A DNA stretch of 64,000 nt from Phycisphaerales bacterium (GTDB taxonomy: Bacteria; Planctomycetota; Phycisphaerae; Phycisphaerales; SM1A02). Under the pieces are notes generated by a model. That model saw only the letters and a list, made by a program, of their open reading frames with translations. It was not told the DNA's origin and ran no database searches. Shown piece by piece: positions 31,877 through 38,817 of this stretch (its first letter is position 1; each line of letters starts with the position of its first letter). The stretch is taken from assembly GCA_029245245.1 (NCBI GenBank), contig JAQWPT010000011.1:62001-126000 (forward strand). The letters are read 5' to 3'. The position numbers and the translations under genes were made by a program.

Positions 31877-32326
31877 ATGAACACGCAAGCACTTCTCACA
31901 CCGAACAACGCAATGAACCGTGTCCGCTACGGCGTTGACCGACTCTTCGAGAGCATGGTTCCGTCCTTCGTCCGCAACATCGGGTTGTCTGATTCGACCC
32001 TGAGTGGACCGGCACTGAACGTCATCGAAGACGACAATCGCCTGTACGTCGAAGCCGAACTCCCCGGCGTGGCGCTCAGCGATATCGAGATCACCGTGGC
32101 CGACAACACCCTGACGATCAGCGGATCTCGCACCCTGTCCAGCCTGGAAGATGCGAACGCCCTTCGCCAGGAACGAGGCGACTTCGTCTTCGAGCGATCA
32201 GTGACCCTCTCGACGCAGGTCGAGGTCGATGCTGTCGAAGCACGGATGACCAACGGCGTCCTGCGGGTCACCCTTCCCAAGGTGATCGAAAGCCGCACGC
32301 GTCGCATCGCCGTGACTCAGGACTGA
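31877..32326 (+). CDS. small heat-shock protein (Hsp20 family)
   Basis: This 149-residue protein has a short arm with RVRYGVDRLFESMVPSF. The alpha-crystallin domain follows (PALNVIEDDNRLYVEAELPGV, LSDIEITVADNTLTISGSR, GDFVFERSVTLSTQV, NGVLRVTLPKV; about 45-140), and the tail is basic. Length and layout are standard for a bacterial class A/B Hsp20. GGAGG lies seven bases upstream of the ATG. It is most like the first gene of the cluster and is the first gene of the second sigma-54-promoted unit; the next Hsp20 starts 51 bases downstream. Confidence 0.94.
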   Translation: MNTQALLTPNNAMNRVRYGVDRLFESMVPSFVRNIGLSDSTLSGPALNVIEDDNRLYVEAELPGVALSDIEITVADNTLTISGSRTLSSLEDANALRQERGDFVFERSVTLSTQVEVDAVEARMTNGVLRVTLPKVIESRTRRIAVTQD

Positions 32327-32377
32327 GCGGGCACCTTCCAGGTGAAGGCCCCCCGCATTGAATCAAGGAGCAAGACA

Positions 32378-32800
32378 ATGACTACATTCACCACCAACAA
32401 CGAACTGCATACGGACAACTCCACGGCCTGCTGCCAGGCTCGGGGAAACCAGTACCTCGCCAAGAATCCGCATACGTACCGGGCACCAGTTGACGTCTAC
32501 GAGGCCAAAGATCGATTCATCGTGCTCGCAGACATGCCTGGAACAACGCCGGACGGCATTGAGATCACCGTCGATGGCAACATGCTTGAGATGACTGGCA
32601 CGGTTCTGGATCGATATGAGCAGCTCGGCAACACCTCACGACAGGAATACGGACTCGGAGACTTCCACCGACACTTCAGAGTCGGATCCGGAATCGCCAC
32701 CGAAGACATCACCGCGACGTATCGCGACGGAATCCTGACTGTGAGCCTGCCCAAGCAGCCAACGATCCAGCCACGCAAGGTACAGGTCATGGAGAACTGA
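32378..32800 (+). CDS. small heat-shock protein (Hsp20 family) with N-terminal Cys-Cys motif
   Basis: This 140-residue protein has the arm segment DNSTACCQARGNQY (about 12-25), which resembles DSTCCNGTY of the long Hsp20. Its alpha-crystallin domain follows: APVDVYEAKDRFIVLADMPGT, DGIEITVDGNMLEMTGTV, FHRHFRVGSGIATED and DGILTVSLPKQ. AAGGAGCAAG precedes ATG 32378. There is no promoter-like site in the 51-base gap, so it is cotranscribed with the third gene. The shared Cys-Cys motif links genes 2 and 4, suggesting each transcript makes one standard and one Cys-Cys form. Confidence 0.93.
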   Translation: MTTFTTNNELHTDNSTACCQARGNQYLAKNPHTYRAPVDVYEAKDRFIVLADMPGTTPDGIEITVDGNMLEMTGTVLDRYEQLGNTSRQEYGLGDFHRHFRVGSGIATEDITATYRDGILTVSLPKQPTIQPRKVQVMEN

Positions 32801-32878
32801 TCCATACGATCTGTTCCCGATCAGGCCGCCATGAATGGTGGGACGGTCTGATCTCCCGGCCTGCTGACCACCCTCCGG

Positions 32879-32906
32879 CACGGAACCCGCACCCGCGGGT
32901 TCCGTG
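32879..32906 (+). terminator. hairpin closing the Hsp20 cluster
   Basis: A perfect 12-bp stem (CACGGAACCCGC / GCGGGTTCCGTG) with a four-base loop stands 78 bases after the last Hsp20 stop. The following sequence TCGTTGTAATT is only weakly T-rich. Confidence 0.65.
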
Positions 32907-33004
32907 TCGTTGTAATTCGGATCCGCTGGAACCATGACAGGCAGGATCGATGGTCGTATCCTGTCGCCTGGCCATCTCGCCCACAACCACAGGAGCGCAA
33001 TCGA

Positions 33005-33589
33005 ATGAGCACAACAGATGCCTCGATCCCGGACCTTCGCCAGATCATGCGTGAGCACCGCGGCCTGTTCCTGGCGGAGGGAATCATCTTCCTGATCCTC
33101 GGGTGCGCCGCCGTGGTGTTTGCGATTTTCGCGACGTACATCCTGGCCAACTTCATCGGCTGGATGTCGCTGGTCGTGGGCGTCCTGCTGTTCATCCGCG
33201 GTGTCGGTCTCTCAAGCACCGACGATCGCGGTTCGATCATCCTGACCGGAATCATGTTCGCAATACTCGGTGTGGTGGTCATCTCGTGGCCATGGGCGGC
33301 CATGGAGGGGCTGACGCTGTTCATGGCCGCGTTCTGCATCCTGCGTGGAGTCATGGACGTGGTGGGCCTGCCGCATCGATCCTCGTCGACCGCGGGTCTG
33401 CAGGTCTTCAGCGGGCTCTGCGGAATCGCATTGGGAATCCTGCTGCTGCTCTGGTTTCCATACGATGCCGCGTGGGCACCGGGGCTGCTCTTCGGAATTC
33501 AGTTGTTCTTCCTCGGAATGGGAACGCTCGCCATCTGGAATGCGCTGGACCACCCCGAGGTGTCTGGTATTCCCGAAGACCGGGCCTGA
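33005..33589 (+). CDS. HdeD-family (DUF308) membrane protein
   Basis: This 194-residue protein has six transmembrane helices in three hairpins. It has the family start REHRGLFLAEGIIFLILGCAAVVF and repeated Gly-rich helices (GWMSLVVGVLLFIRGV, GLTLFMAAFCILRGVMDVVGL, GLCGIALGILLLLWFP). HdeD is a membrane protein of acid-stress resistance in enterobacteria and is widespread elsewhere without assigned function. CACAGGAG lies eight bases upstream of ATG 33005. Its position after the Hsp20 genes fits a stress-related neighbourhood, but a hairpin separates it from them. Confidence 0.88.
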   Translation: MSTTDASIPDLRQIMREHRGLFLAEGIIFLILGCAAVVFAIFATYILANFIGWMSLVVGVLLFIRGVGLSSTDDRGSIILTGIMFAILGVVVISWPWAAMEGLTLFMAAFCILRGVMDVVGLPHRSSSTAGLQVFSGLCGIALGILLLLWFPYDAAWAPGLLFGIQLFFLGMGTLAIWNALDHPEVSGIPEDRA

Positions 33590-33598
33590 CACCGTTTG

Positions 33599-34450
33599 TC
33601 AGCTGGCCTGGCGGACCAGGTCGGGAAGCCGGCAGGTCTTGAAGCCTCGCTGCAGTTTTCCAATGGCCTGGTGCTCGATCTGCCGCACTCGTTCCCGCGT
33701 GATCCCGAGTTGCTGGCCGATCTCCTTGAGCGTCTTCGGTGTACTGCCATCGAGGCCGAACCGCATTCGCAGGATGTCGGTGGTGGTGGGGTCGAAATGC
33801 CGGAGCAGTTGGCGGACCTTCTGAATGTCATCAAGGTGTTCAGCCGAACTGGCATCGGCCTTGGTGTCCGGGCAGTTGTCCAGGGGGTGTGATCGGCCAT
33901 GCTCCTCGGAAGCGCTGGTGGTGACGGAGCGTTCAACCGCCGCCATTGTTCGCTGAATGAGATCGAGCTTGCTGCGTGGGACCTCCATGGCCTTGGCCAG
34001 TTCAGCCCGGGTCGGACAGCGTCCCAACTGGTCCTCCAGTTCACTGTGAATCCGCTTCCAGTTGGACATGCGCTGCAGCATGTAGGCCGGGATATGCATT
34101 GGCTGCCGGCCATTCATGATCTTTCGTTTGATCGTCTTCTTGACCCACCACGTGGCGTAGGTCGAGAACCTGTTCCCGTAGGCGGGGTCGAATCGTTCCA
34201 CGGCGCGGATCAAGCCGAGGTTTCCCTCGTTGATCAGTTCCAGCAACGGGATGCCGCTGCGGGCGAACTGCTTGCTGATGCTCACGACCAGGCGGAGATT
34301 CGCCCTGATCATGTGGTTCTTGGATTCCTCGCATTGCTCGTTGATGATGTCCCAGGCGAGCGTCTTTTCCTCTTCCGGTGTCAGGAGCGATACGGCACTG
34401 ATCTGCTCAAGATAGAGTTCCAGGTCGTTGCGGAAGCGTGTCTGCGTCAT
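33599..34450 (-). CDS. group-2-like sigma-70 factor (RpoD/RpoS-related)
   Basis: This 283-residue protein has region 1.2 (LYLEQISAVSLLTPEEE). Region 2 is complete (RANLRLVVSISKQFARSGIPLLELI through RFSTYATWWVKKTIKR, about 47-112). Region 3 (QLGRCPTRAELAKAM) and a region 4 helix-turn-helix (TLKEIGQQLGITRERVRQIEHQAIGKL, about 240-266) complete it. It lacks the long region 1.1 of the primary sigma factor, so it is likely an alternative general-stress or stationary-phase sigma. ATG 34450 is where the conserved sequence begins. It is convergent with hdeD. Confidence 0.92.
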   Translation of the reverse strand: MTQTRFRNDLELYLEQISAVSLLTPEEEKTLAWDIINEQCEESKNHMIRANLRLVVSISKQFARSGIPLLELINEGNLGLIRAVERFDPAYGNRFSTYATWWVKKTIKRKIMNGRQPMHIPAYMLQRMSNWKRIHSELEDQLGRCPTRAELAKAMEVPRSKLDLIQRTMAAVERSVTTSASEEHGRSHPLDNCPDTKADASSAEHLDDIQKVRQLLRHFDPTTTDILRMRFGLDGSTPKTLKEIGQQLGITRERVRQIEHQAIGKLQRGFKTCRLPDLVRQAS

Positions 34451-34766
34451 GAGAGTGTCCCGGATCAGCGCGCAACAGCCCGGCAGTGCACTGCGGCATG
34501 CAAAGCACACCGTGCTGTTGGCGATCAGGAGTGGATGGAATCTGTCGGGCCGCGCACACGGCCCGTGGCAAGAGAGATGAAAGCCGTCTCGGTCAGCCGT
34601 GGTTCCCCCCGGAGTACGACTGATCGATGAACTTCACCACTGCTACGGTGGGGGCGGGTTCCGGTTCGGCATGAAATGCCGGATTCCTGTTTCACCTCCC
34701 TGATGGGCGGTTCTACCGGCATTCAGGAAGGCTGGATTCAACCCGGATTGAAGCGTTGGGCCGCGG
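34451..34766. other. 316-base intergenic region
   Basis: No gene is seen between the ClC gene and the sigma gene (both minus strand). It contains one 7-bp inverted repeat (CGGGCCG 34546-34552 / CGGCCCG 34559-34565), possibly a terminator after ClC. The sigma promoter should lie here. Confidence 0.6.
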
Positions 34767-36194
34767 TCAGGTGGGCTTTTCACCGCGGGCTTCGATATTG
34801 CCGAGGAAGATGTCCGCGAGGGCCTCGTAGATGGAGGTCCTGCAGATCAGGTGCGAGCACTCGTACCCGACGATGGCCACGCCGATGAGGGGAATGGTCA
34901 TGTACCGAGCCCCGGTCATTTCCACCATGATGACTGCGCAGGTCAGGGGACTTTGCACGACACCCGTGAAATACGCCACCATGAACATCATGATGATGGC
35001 CTTGTGATTGATGCCGGGGAAGAGGGTGTCGACGCACGGGATCATGTTCTGTCCCAGTCCGGCTCCCACCGAGAGGCTCGGATCGAAGAGCCCGCCGGGG
35101 ATCCCGCTGATGAGACTGAAGAAGCTGGCGCCAGCCTTCAGCAGGGGATAGTGCCACGGGTACTCGACGCCTTCCATCAGGATCGCATCGGCCTGGGGAT
35201 ACCCGCTGCCGTAGGTCTCGCCGCTGGAGACCCAGCCAAGAAGAGCGAGGCTGCCTCCGATGACCAGGGGAGTGACCCAGCAGTTGATCTTCATGAAGAA
35301 ACCCACGAGGCCGGTGCCCTTGACCACGCACTGGGCGAAGAACCCGCCCAGGAATCCGCCCACGACCCCGATGAAGAGAATGGAGCACCATTGCAGGATG
35401 TTCCATGAGCCCGCGTCCGCATTGACCTGGCCGTAGAAGAGGTAATCCGGATCGTCCATGCCCTGCAGCATCAGCAGCAGGATGACCACGATGCAGGCAA
35501 GGAGCACGGTTCGGATGATCGTGCCCGCGTTGTTCTTCTCGAAGGAGCGGCCGATCTCTTCAAAGGCGAAGATCGTTCCCGCGACCGGGGCATTGAATGC
35601 CGCAGCGATCCCTGCACCACCACCACCGAGAATCAGGCCCCGGCGAACCAGGTGGGCGGGGAAGTGGGTCATCTTCGTGATCAGGTACATGAAGCAGGCG
35701 CCCACGTGCACCGACGGGCCTTCACGGCCGATGGTCATGCCGGAGAAGAGTCCCATCGTCAGCAGGAGGATCTTGCCGATGGCGATTCGCCACGACAGCA
35801 TCAGTGATCGGATCGGCCCTTCGGGCGTTTTCAACGCCGCGATGGCCTGGGGGATACCGGTGCCCTCGGTGCCACGGAAGAAGCGATCCCGCAGTTGCAT
35901 GATCACGAGCATCCCGAGCGTGATCACGACCATCGGCAGCACGATCCCGGCCGCTTCAGGCATGCGCCACGTGCTGTCCTCGGTCCACCCCTTCTTGCCC
36001 TGGAGGAACGCGAACCAGTGGACTCCCCAGTCTTCGGCCGTTCGGAAATACCAGGCGACGCCGCCGGTGCAGCACGCGGCCAGGAAGAAGAGCGTGTACC
36101 GGGTCCAGGCGTGAGGATTGAAGACGTGGGACTTCCAGAGCCGCGCCGTCTCAACCTGCTCGGTATGAAGCTGTTGGTTGAAGGGTTCTTTCAT
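34767..36194 (-). CDS. ClC-family chloride channel / H+-Cl- antiporter
   Basis: This 475-residue membrane protein carries the three ClC anion-site motifs: GTGIPQAI (in place of GSGIP, about 111-118), MTIGREGPSVHVGA (the GREGP with the gating glutamate, about 153-166) and the later GIPGGLFDPSLSVGAGLG (about 358-375). There are no C-terminal CBS domains. The conserved proton-pathway glutamate could not be confirmed by eye, so channel versus antiporter is open. The first 30 residues are cytosolic and polar. It is transcribed alone toward the sigma gene. Confidence 0.93.
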   Translation of the reverse strand: MKEPFNQQLHTEQVETARLWKSHVFNPHAWTRYTLFFLAACCTGGVAWYFRTAEDWGVHWFAFLQGKKGWTEDSTWRMPEAAGIVLPMVVITLGMLVIMQLRDRFFRGTEGTGIPQAIAALKTPEGPIRSLMLSWRIAIGKILLLTMGLFSGMTIGREGPSVHVGACFMYLITKMTHFPAHLVRRGLILGGGGAGIAAAFNAPVAGTIFAFEEIGRSFEKNNAGTIIRTVLLACIVVILLLMLQGMDDPDYLFYGQVNADAGSWNILQWCSILFIGVVGGFLGGFFAQCVVKGTGLVGFFMKINCWVTPLVIGGSLALLGWVSSGETYGSGYPQADAILMEGVEYPWHYPLLKAGASFFSLISGIPGGLFDPSLSVGAGLGQNMIPCVDTLFPGINHKAIIMMFMVAYFTGVVQSPLTCAVIMVEMTGARYMTIPLIGVAIVGYECSHLICRTSIYEALADIFLGNIEARGEKPT

Positions 36195-36505
36195 TCCGAG
36201 TGATTCCGAAACGTCGGTGGAGACCTGATTTCACGCGGCTCTTTATACAGTGACGCGGGGCAAAATGGGTCTTTTTGTCGTGTAGAGGCAGCCTGGAGCC
36301 CTGATTTCATTCCTATCGGGAAAAAATGCACACGGGCTGAAAGGGATGCTGGCGTCCGGGGTTGTCCCTGCAGAAGGTCGGACATGGGAAACACGAGCCC
36401 AGCCGACTGAAACGAAACTTTCCAAGGCCAATGGCTTTGAATACACGTCTCTCTCTTCTCTCCTCCCGGAACACCGCGACTGCCAGCGCGGTGTCCCTTT
36501 TTTTA
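36195..36505 (+). ncRNA. candidate small RNA or orphan leader ending in an intrinsic terminator
   Basis: No protein gene is credible on the + strand here, yet a good + strand terminator ends at 36504 (separate entry). A transcript must therefore arise somewhere in 36195-36470. A TATACA at 36244-36249 could be a -10 element; no good -35 was seen. Pyrimidine-rich CTCTCTCTTCTCTCCTCC precedes the terminator. The 5' end and function are unknown. Confidence 0.35.
36471..36504 (+). terminator. intrinsic terminator with an overlapping alternative hairpin
   Basis: ACACCGCG (36471-36478) pairs with CGCGGTGT (36487-36494), followed by CCC and seven T. GGTGTCCC (36490-36497) can instead pair with GGGACACC (36508-36515), which would break the terminator stem; such mutually exclusive arms are typical of attenuators. 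Confidence 0.75.
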
Positions 36506-36516
36506 CCGGGACACCG

Positions 36517-36542
36517 TTTTCAGCAATCATTTTCAGCAATCA
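36517..36542. repeat. perfect 13-base tandem duplication
   Basis: TTTTCAGCAATCA occurs twice in immediate succession (36517-36529, 36530-36542), just after the terminator and 21 bases before the stop of the next minus-strand gene. Confidence 0.95.
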
Positions 36543-36562
36543 AGGGTGTGGTCAACAGTGGA

Positions 36563-36952
36563 TCAGCAGATCCAGTGGAGCAGCCAGGCCATGGGGGCCC
36601 AGAACAGTGTGCTCAACGCCACGATGGTCATGCCCTTGGAAGGGGCTGATCCAATCGTCGGAGCGTGCGTGGGGGAGCGGTCGGCGGTGTGGTCTGCCTG
36701 CATGACCTGTTCTGCACCAGTGGTCGGTTCCTCGGCCGGTGCGGCCTGGTCAGGCTTGTGTTCCCTGTTCGTATCGTCATCGCGTGGTTCCTGGAGTTCG
36801 TGGTCATCCAGTGGGGGGAGTTGGTTGGACCGCTCGCCACGAGGCGATTCGCCATCGGGGCCATTTTCACGCGCCTCGATGCACCAGGCTTCCAGCACCG
36901 GTGACTGCTTCTTGTCGAGACGGGAGACACGCATTGTTCCTGGAGTACCCAT
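36563..36952 (-). CDS. hypothetical tail-anchored membrane protein
   Basis: This 129-residue protein has about 100 highly polar, acidic residues rich in Pro, Asp, Glu and Gln. One hydrophobic C-terminal segment follows (GMTIVALSTLFWAPMAWLLHWIC, about 107-129), so the protein would be tail-anchored. An internal ATG at 36934 with AGGA close upstream is an equally good start. No family is recognised. The C-terminal helix lacks a PEP/VPxxP sorting motif and a basic end, so it does not look like an exosortase substrate. Confidence 0.5.
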   Translation of the reverse strand: MGTPGTMRVSRLDKKQSPVLEAWCIEARENGPDGESPRGERSNQLPPLDDHELQEPRDDDTNREHKPDQAAPAEEPTTGAEQVMQADHTADRSPTHAPTIGSAPSKGMTIVALSTLFWAPMAWLLHWIC

Positions 36953-37125
36953 GCCCCCCACGTCGGCACAAGCTCATTGGAGTTGGAGTTCAAACCGGCT
37001 GAAGACGTCCCTGGATGCCCCGACGGGGTCCTCCAGACCGCAGAACCCCTACAGATGGAACCAGTGGCCAAATCAACCCGTGTCCGGGTTTGCCTGGCCT
37101 GCTTCTGAATTGGAAAGTCGCTTCG

Positions 37126-37452
37126 ATGCTGCATGATCGATCATTTTCACGCATGCTTGGCCCAGTCGTTCGTTCGGGCGAACGACGTGGCGCCAGGCGG
37201 GAAGTCACAACCGACGAACTGGTGATCGATTGGCACACGATGCCGGGACGACCCGGGCGATACACCATCGTCAACGAAAGCTGCAACGGGTGCCTGATCC
37301 AGAGCACGCTGCCATTGCTTGAAGGCATGACCGGGCGCATTCGGACTCGATTGCCTCGTGGCAAAGGTGGCAAGGTCTCCGTGGTCGTTGCCTGGTCCAG
37401 GCGGGTCGACGGGAACTACCACATCGGGCTGCGATTCTTCGCGCCGTGTTGA
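37126..37452 (+). CDS. PilZ-domain protein (c-di-GMP binding)
   Basis: This 108-residue protein is a single PilZ domain: an arginine-rich opening RSGERRGARREVT (RxxxR), then IVNESCNGCLIQS (the N-x-S-x-x-G part) and the closing beta strands VSVVVAWSRRVDGNYHIGLRFF. Free-standing PilZ proteins bind cyclic di-GMP and regulate motility or exopolysaccharide production. It is 1.3 kb from the EPS operon on the same strand, which makes a regulatory link possible but unproven. GGAAAG lies upstream of ATG 37126. Confidence 0.75.
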   Translation: MLHDRSFSRMLGPVVRSGERRGARREVTTDELVIDWHTMPGRPGRYTIVNESCNGCLIQSTLPLLEGMTGRIRTRLPRGKGGKVSVVVAWSRRVDGNYHIGLRFFAPC

Positions 37453-37456
37453 ACCG

Positions 37457-38416
37457 TCAATCGGATCGCCCGCGGGCGTGCCCGAGAATGGCGTCCATGG
37501 CTTCGGCGGTCTCCCGCCCGGCCGGGCTCAGTCGTTGGGCCTGTTCCTCGGCGTGGTAGGAGCTGCGGACCAGCGGCCCGGATTCGACGACCTTGAACCC
37601 CATCTCCAGTCCGGTCTGTCGCCAGGCATCGAACTGTTCGGGAGTCACCCAGCGATCGACGGGGAGGTGGTTTCTCGTTGGCTGGAGGTACTGACCGATC
37701 GTCAGGATGTCCGTGCAGGCATGGTCTCGAATGTCCTGCATCAGCTCGATCACCTCGTCGTCACGTTCGCCGATGCCCACCATGATGCTCGTCTTCGACA
37801 CGAGTCCCTGGTCATGAATGTGTTTCAGCACCTTCAATGACCGTTCGTAGCGGGCCTGGGGACGGACTGCCGGGTGCATGCGGCGAACGGTTTCCATGTT
37901 GTGGGACAGGATTTCAGGTCGGGCGTCGATGACCAGCTGCAGGTCGTCGAGGTCGCCCTTGAAATCACCCACGAGGGTTTCGACCGACATGTCGGGGCAG
38001 GATCCATGAACAAGTTGAATGGTCTTGGCCCAAATGGAGGCGCCGCCATCCTCAAGGTCGTCCCGATCCACCGAAGTGATGACAACATGGCGTAAGCCTG
38101 TTGCTGACAACGCCTTGGCGACACGGCGAGGCTCGTCGAGATCGGTTTCAGCTGGGCGGCCGGTCTTGACGTTGCAGAATCCGCAGGACCGGGTGCAGGT
38201 GTCGCCAAGAATCATGATCGTGGCGGTGCCGCGGCTCCAGCATTCACCGATATTCGGGCAGGATCCCTCCTGGCAGACGGTATGAAGTCCATTGGCGTCG
38301 ATCAGGGCCTTGGTGTGCAGGTATTCGGGGCCACCTGGTGCCTTTGCCCTGATCCAGGCGGGTTTTCGCCCCATGGACAGTTGCTGCACGGCTGCCCCCC
38401 GGTTGTTGAGCACCAT
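37457..38416 (-). CDS. lipA: lipoyl synthase (radical SAM)
   Basis: This protein has about 319 residues from ATG 38416. It has the LipA-specific cysteine triad CQEGSCPNIGEC (auxiliary 4Fe-4S cluster), the radical-SAM triad CTRSCGFC, the segment VVITSVDRDDLEDGG, and the typical YLQPTRNHLPVDRWV and GPLVRSSYHAEEQ. It inserts two sulfur atoms into protein-bound octanoate to make lipoate for dehydrogenase complexes. The open frame extends to 38608, giving up to 64 more N-terminal residues; none of the candidate starts has a good ribosome site, and 38416 matches family length best. lipB is not in the window. Confidence 0.93.
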   Translation of the reverse strand: MVLNNRGAAVQQLSMGRKPAWIRAKAPGGPEYLHTKALIDANGLHTVCQEGSCPNIGECWSRGTATIMILGDTCTRSCGFCNVKTGRPAETDLDEPRRVAKALSATGLRHVVITSVDRDDLEDGGASIWAKTIQLVHGSCPDMSVETLVGDFKGDLDDLQLVIDARPEILSHNMETVRRMHPAVRPQARYERSLKVLKHIHDQGLVSKTSIMVGIGERDDEVIELMQDIRDHACTDILTIGQYLQPTRNHLPVDRWVTPEQFDAWRQTGLEMGFKVVESGPLVRSSYHAEEQAQRLSPAGRETAEAMDAILGHARGRSD

Positions 38417-38817
38417 TGATTCGAGGCTGACTCGTCCTGTTCCATGGTGCTGGCGAGCGGTGTCTCCGCCCAAGGGGCGAGGGTGCCTGGTCAGGACCTT
38501 GGAAGTGGGGTCTTGAATCGACTTGTTGCCATTGGAGGGCATCACGGGATTGTACCGCTGGGATCGAGTGGGCACTTCGACTTGGTTTCGGCCATTTCTG
38601 CCGATCATGGTCTCATAACTCTTTGAATATCCCCCCTGGAGTGCATGGGACTCAATATCCCCGCTCCATCGGGTCGATGTCAGCAGACCGGCGTAGTGGA
38701 GGCTCCAGCAACCCGTAAACGGGTTGCTGGCTAGAATCCTTCAATTCATGCCTTCGAGGGCTGGAATCCTGTGAACAGGCGTCCATTCTGAGTCGTACAG
38801 ATTGCTTGGAGAACAGC
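38417..38817. other. intergenic region between lipA and the EPS operon
   Basis: These 401 bases may include the 5' end of lipA. The part next to the EPS operon holds a perfect 11-bp hairpin (separate entry). No promoter matches strongly enough to call, and I see no sigma-54-type site. Confidence 0.5.
38705..38730 (+). promoter_or_regulatory. leader hairpin upstream of the EPS operon
   Basis: CCAGCAACCCG (38705-38715) and CGGGTTGCTGG (38720-38730) form a perfect 11-bp stem with loop TAAA, 88 bases before the GTG start of the export gene. There is no T run, so a leader structure or protein site is more likely than a terminator. Confidence 0.5.

Noticed and set aside
36471-36515. T-box leader
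   Set aside because: The ACCGCG...CGCGGT terminator recalls T-box ends, but no T-box motif (GGGTGGNACCGCG) or specifier loop and no downstream amino-acid gene are seen.
36563-36643. Exosortase-sorted C terminus on the 129-residue protein
   Set aside because: It has a C-terminal helix but no PEP-like motif before it and no basic residues after it.
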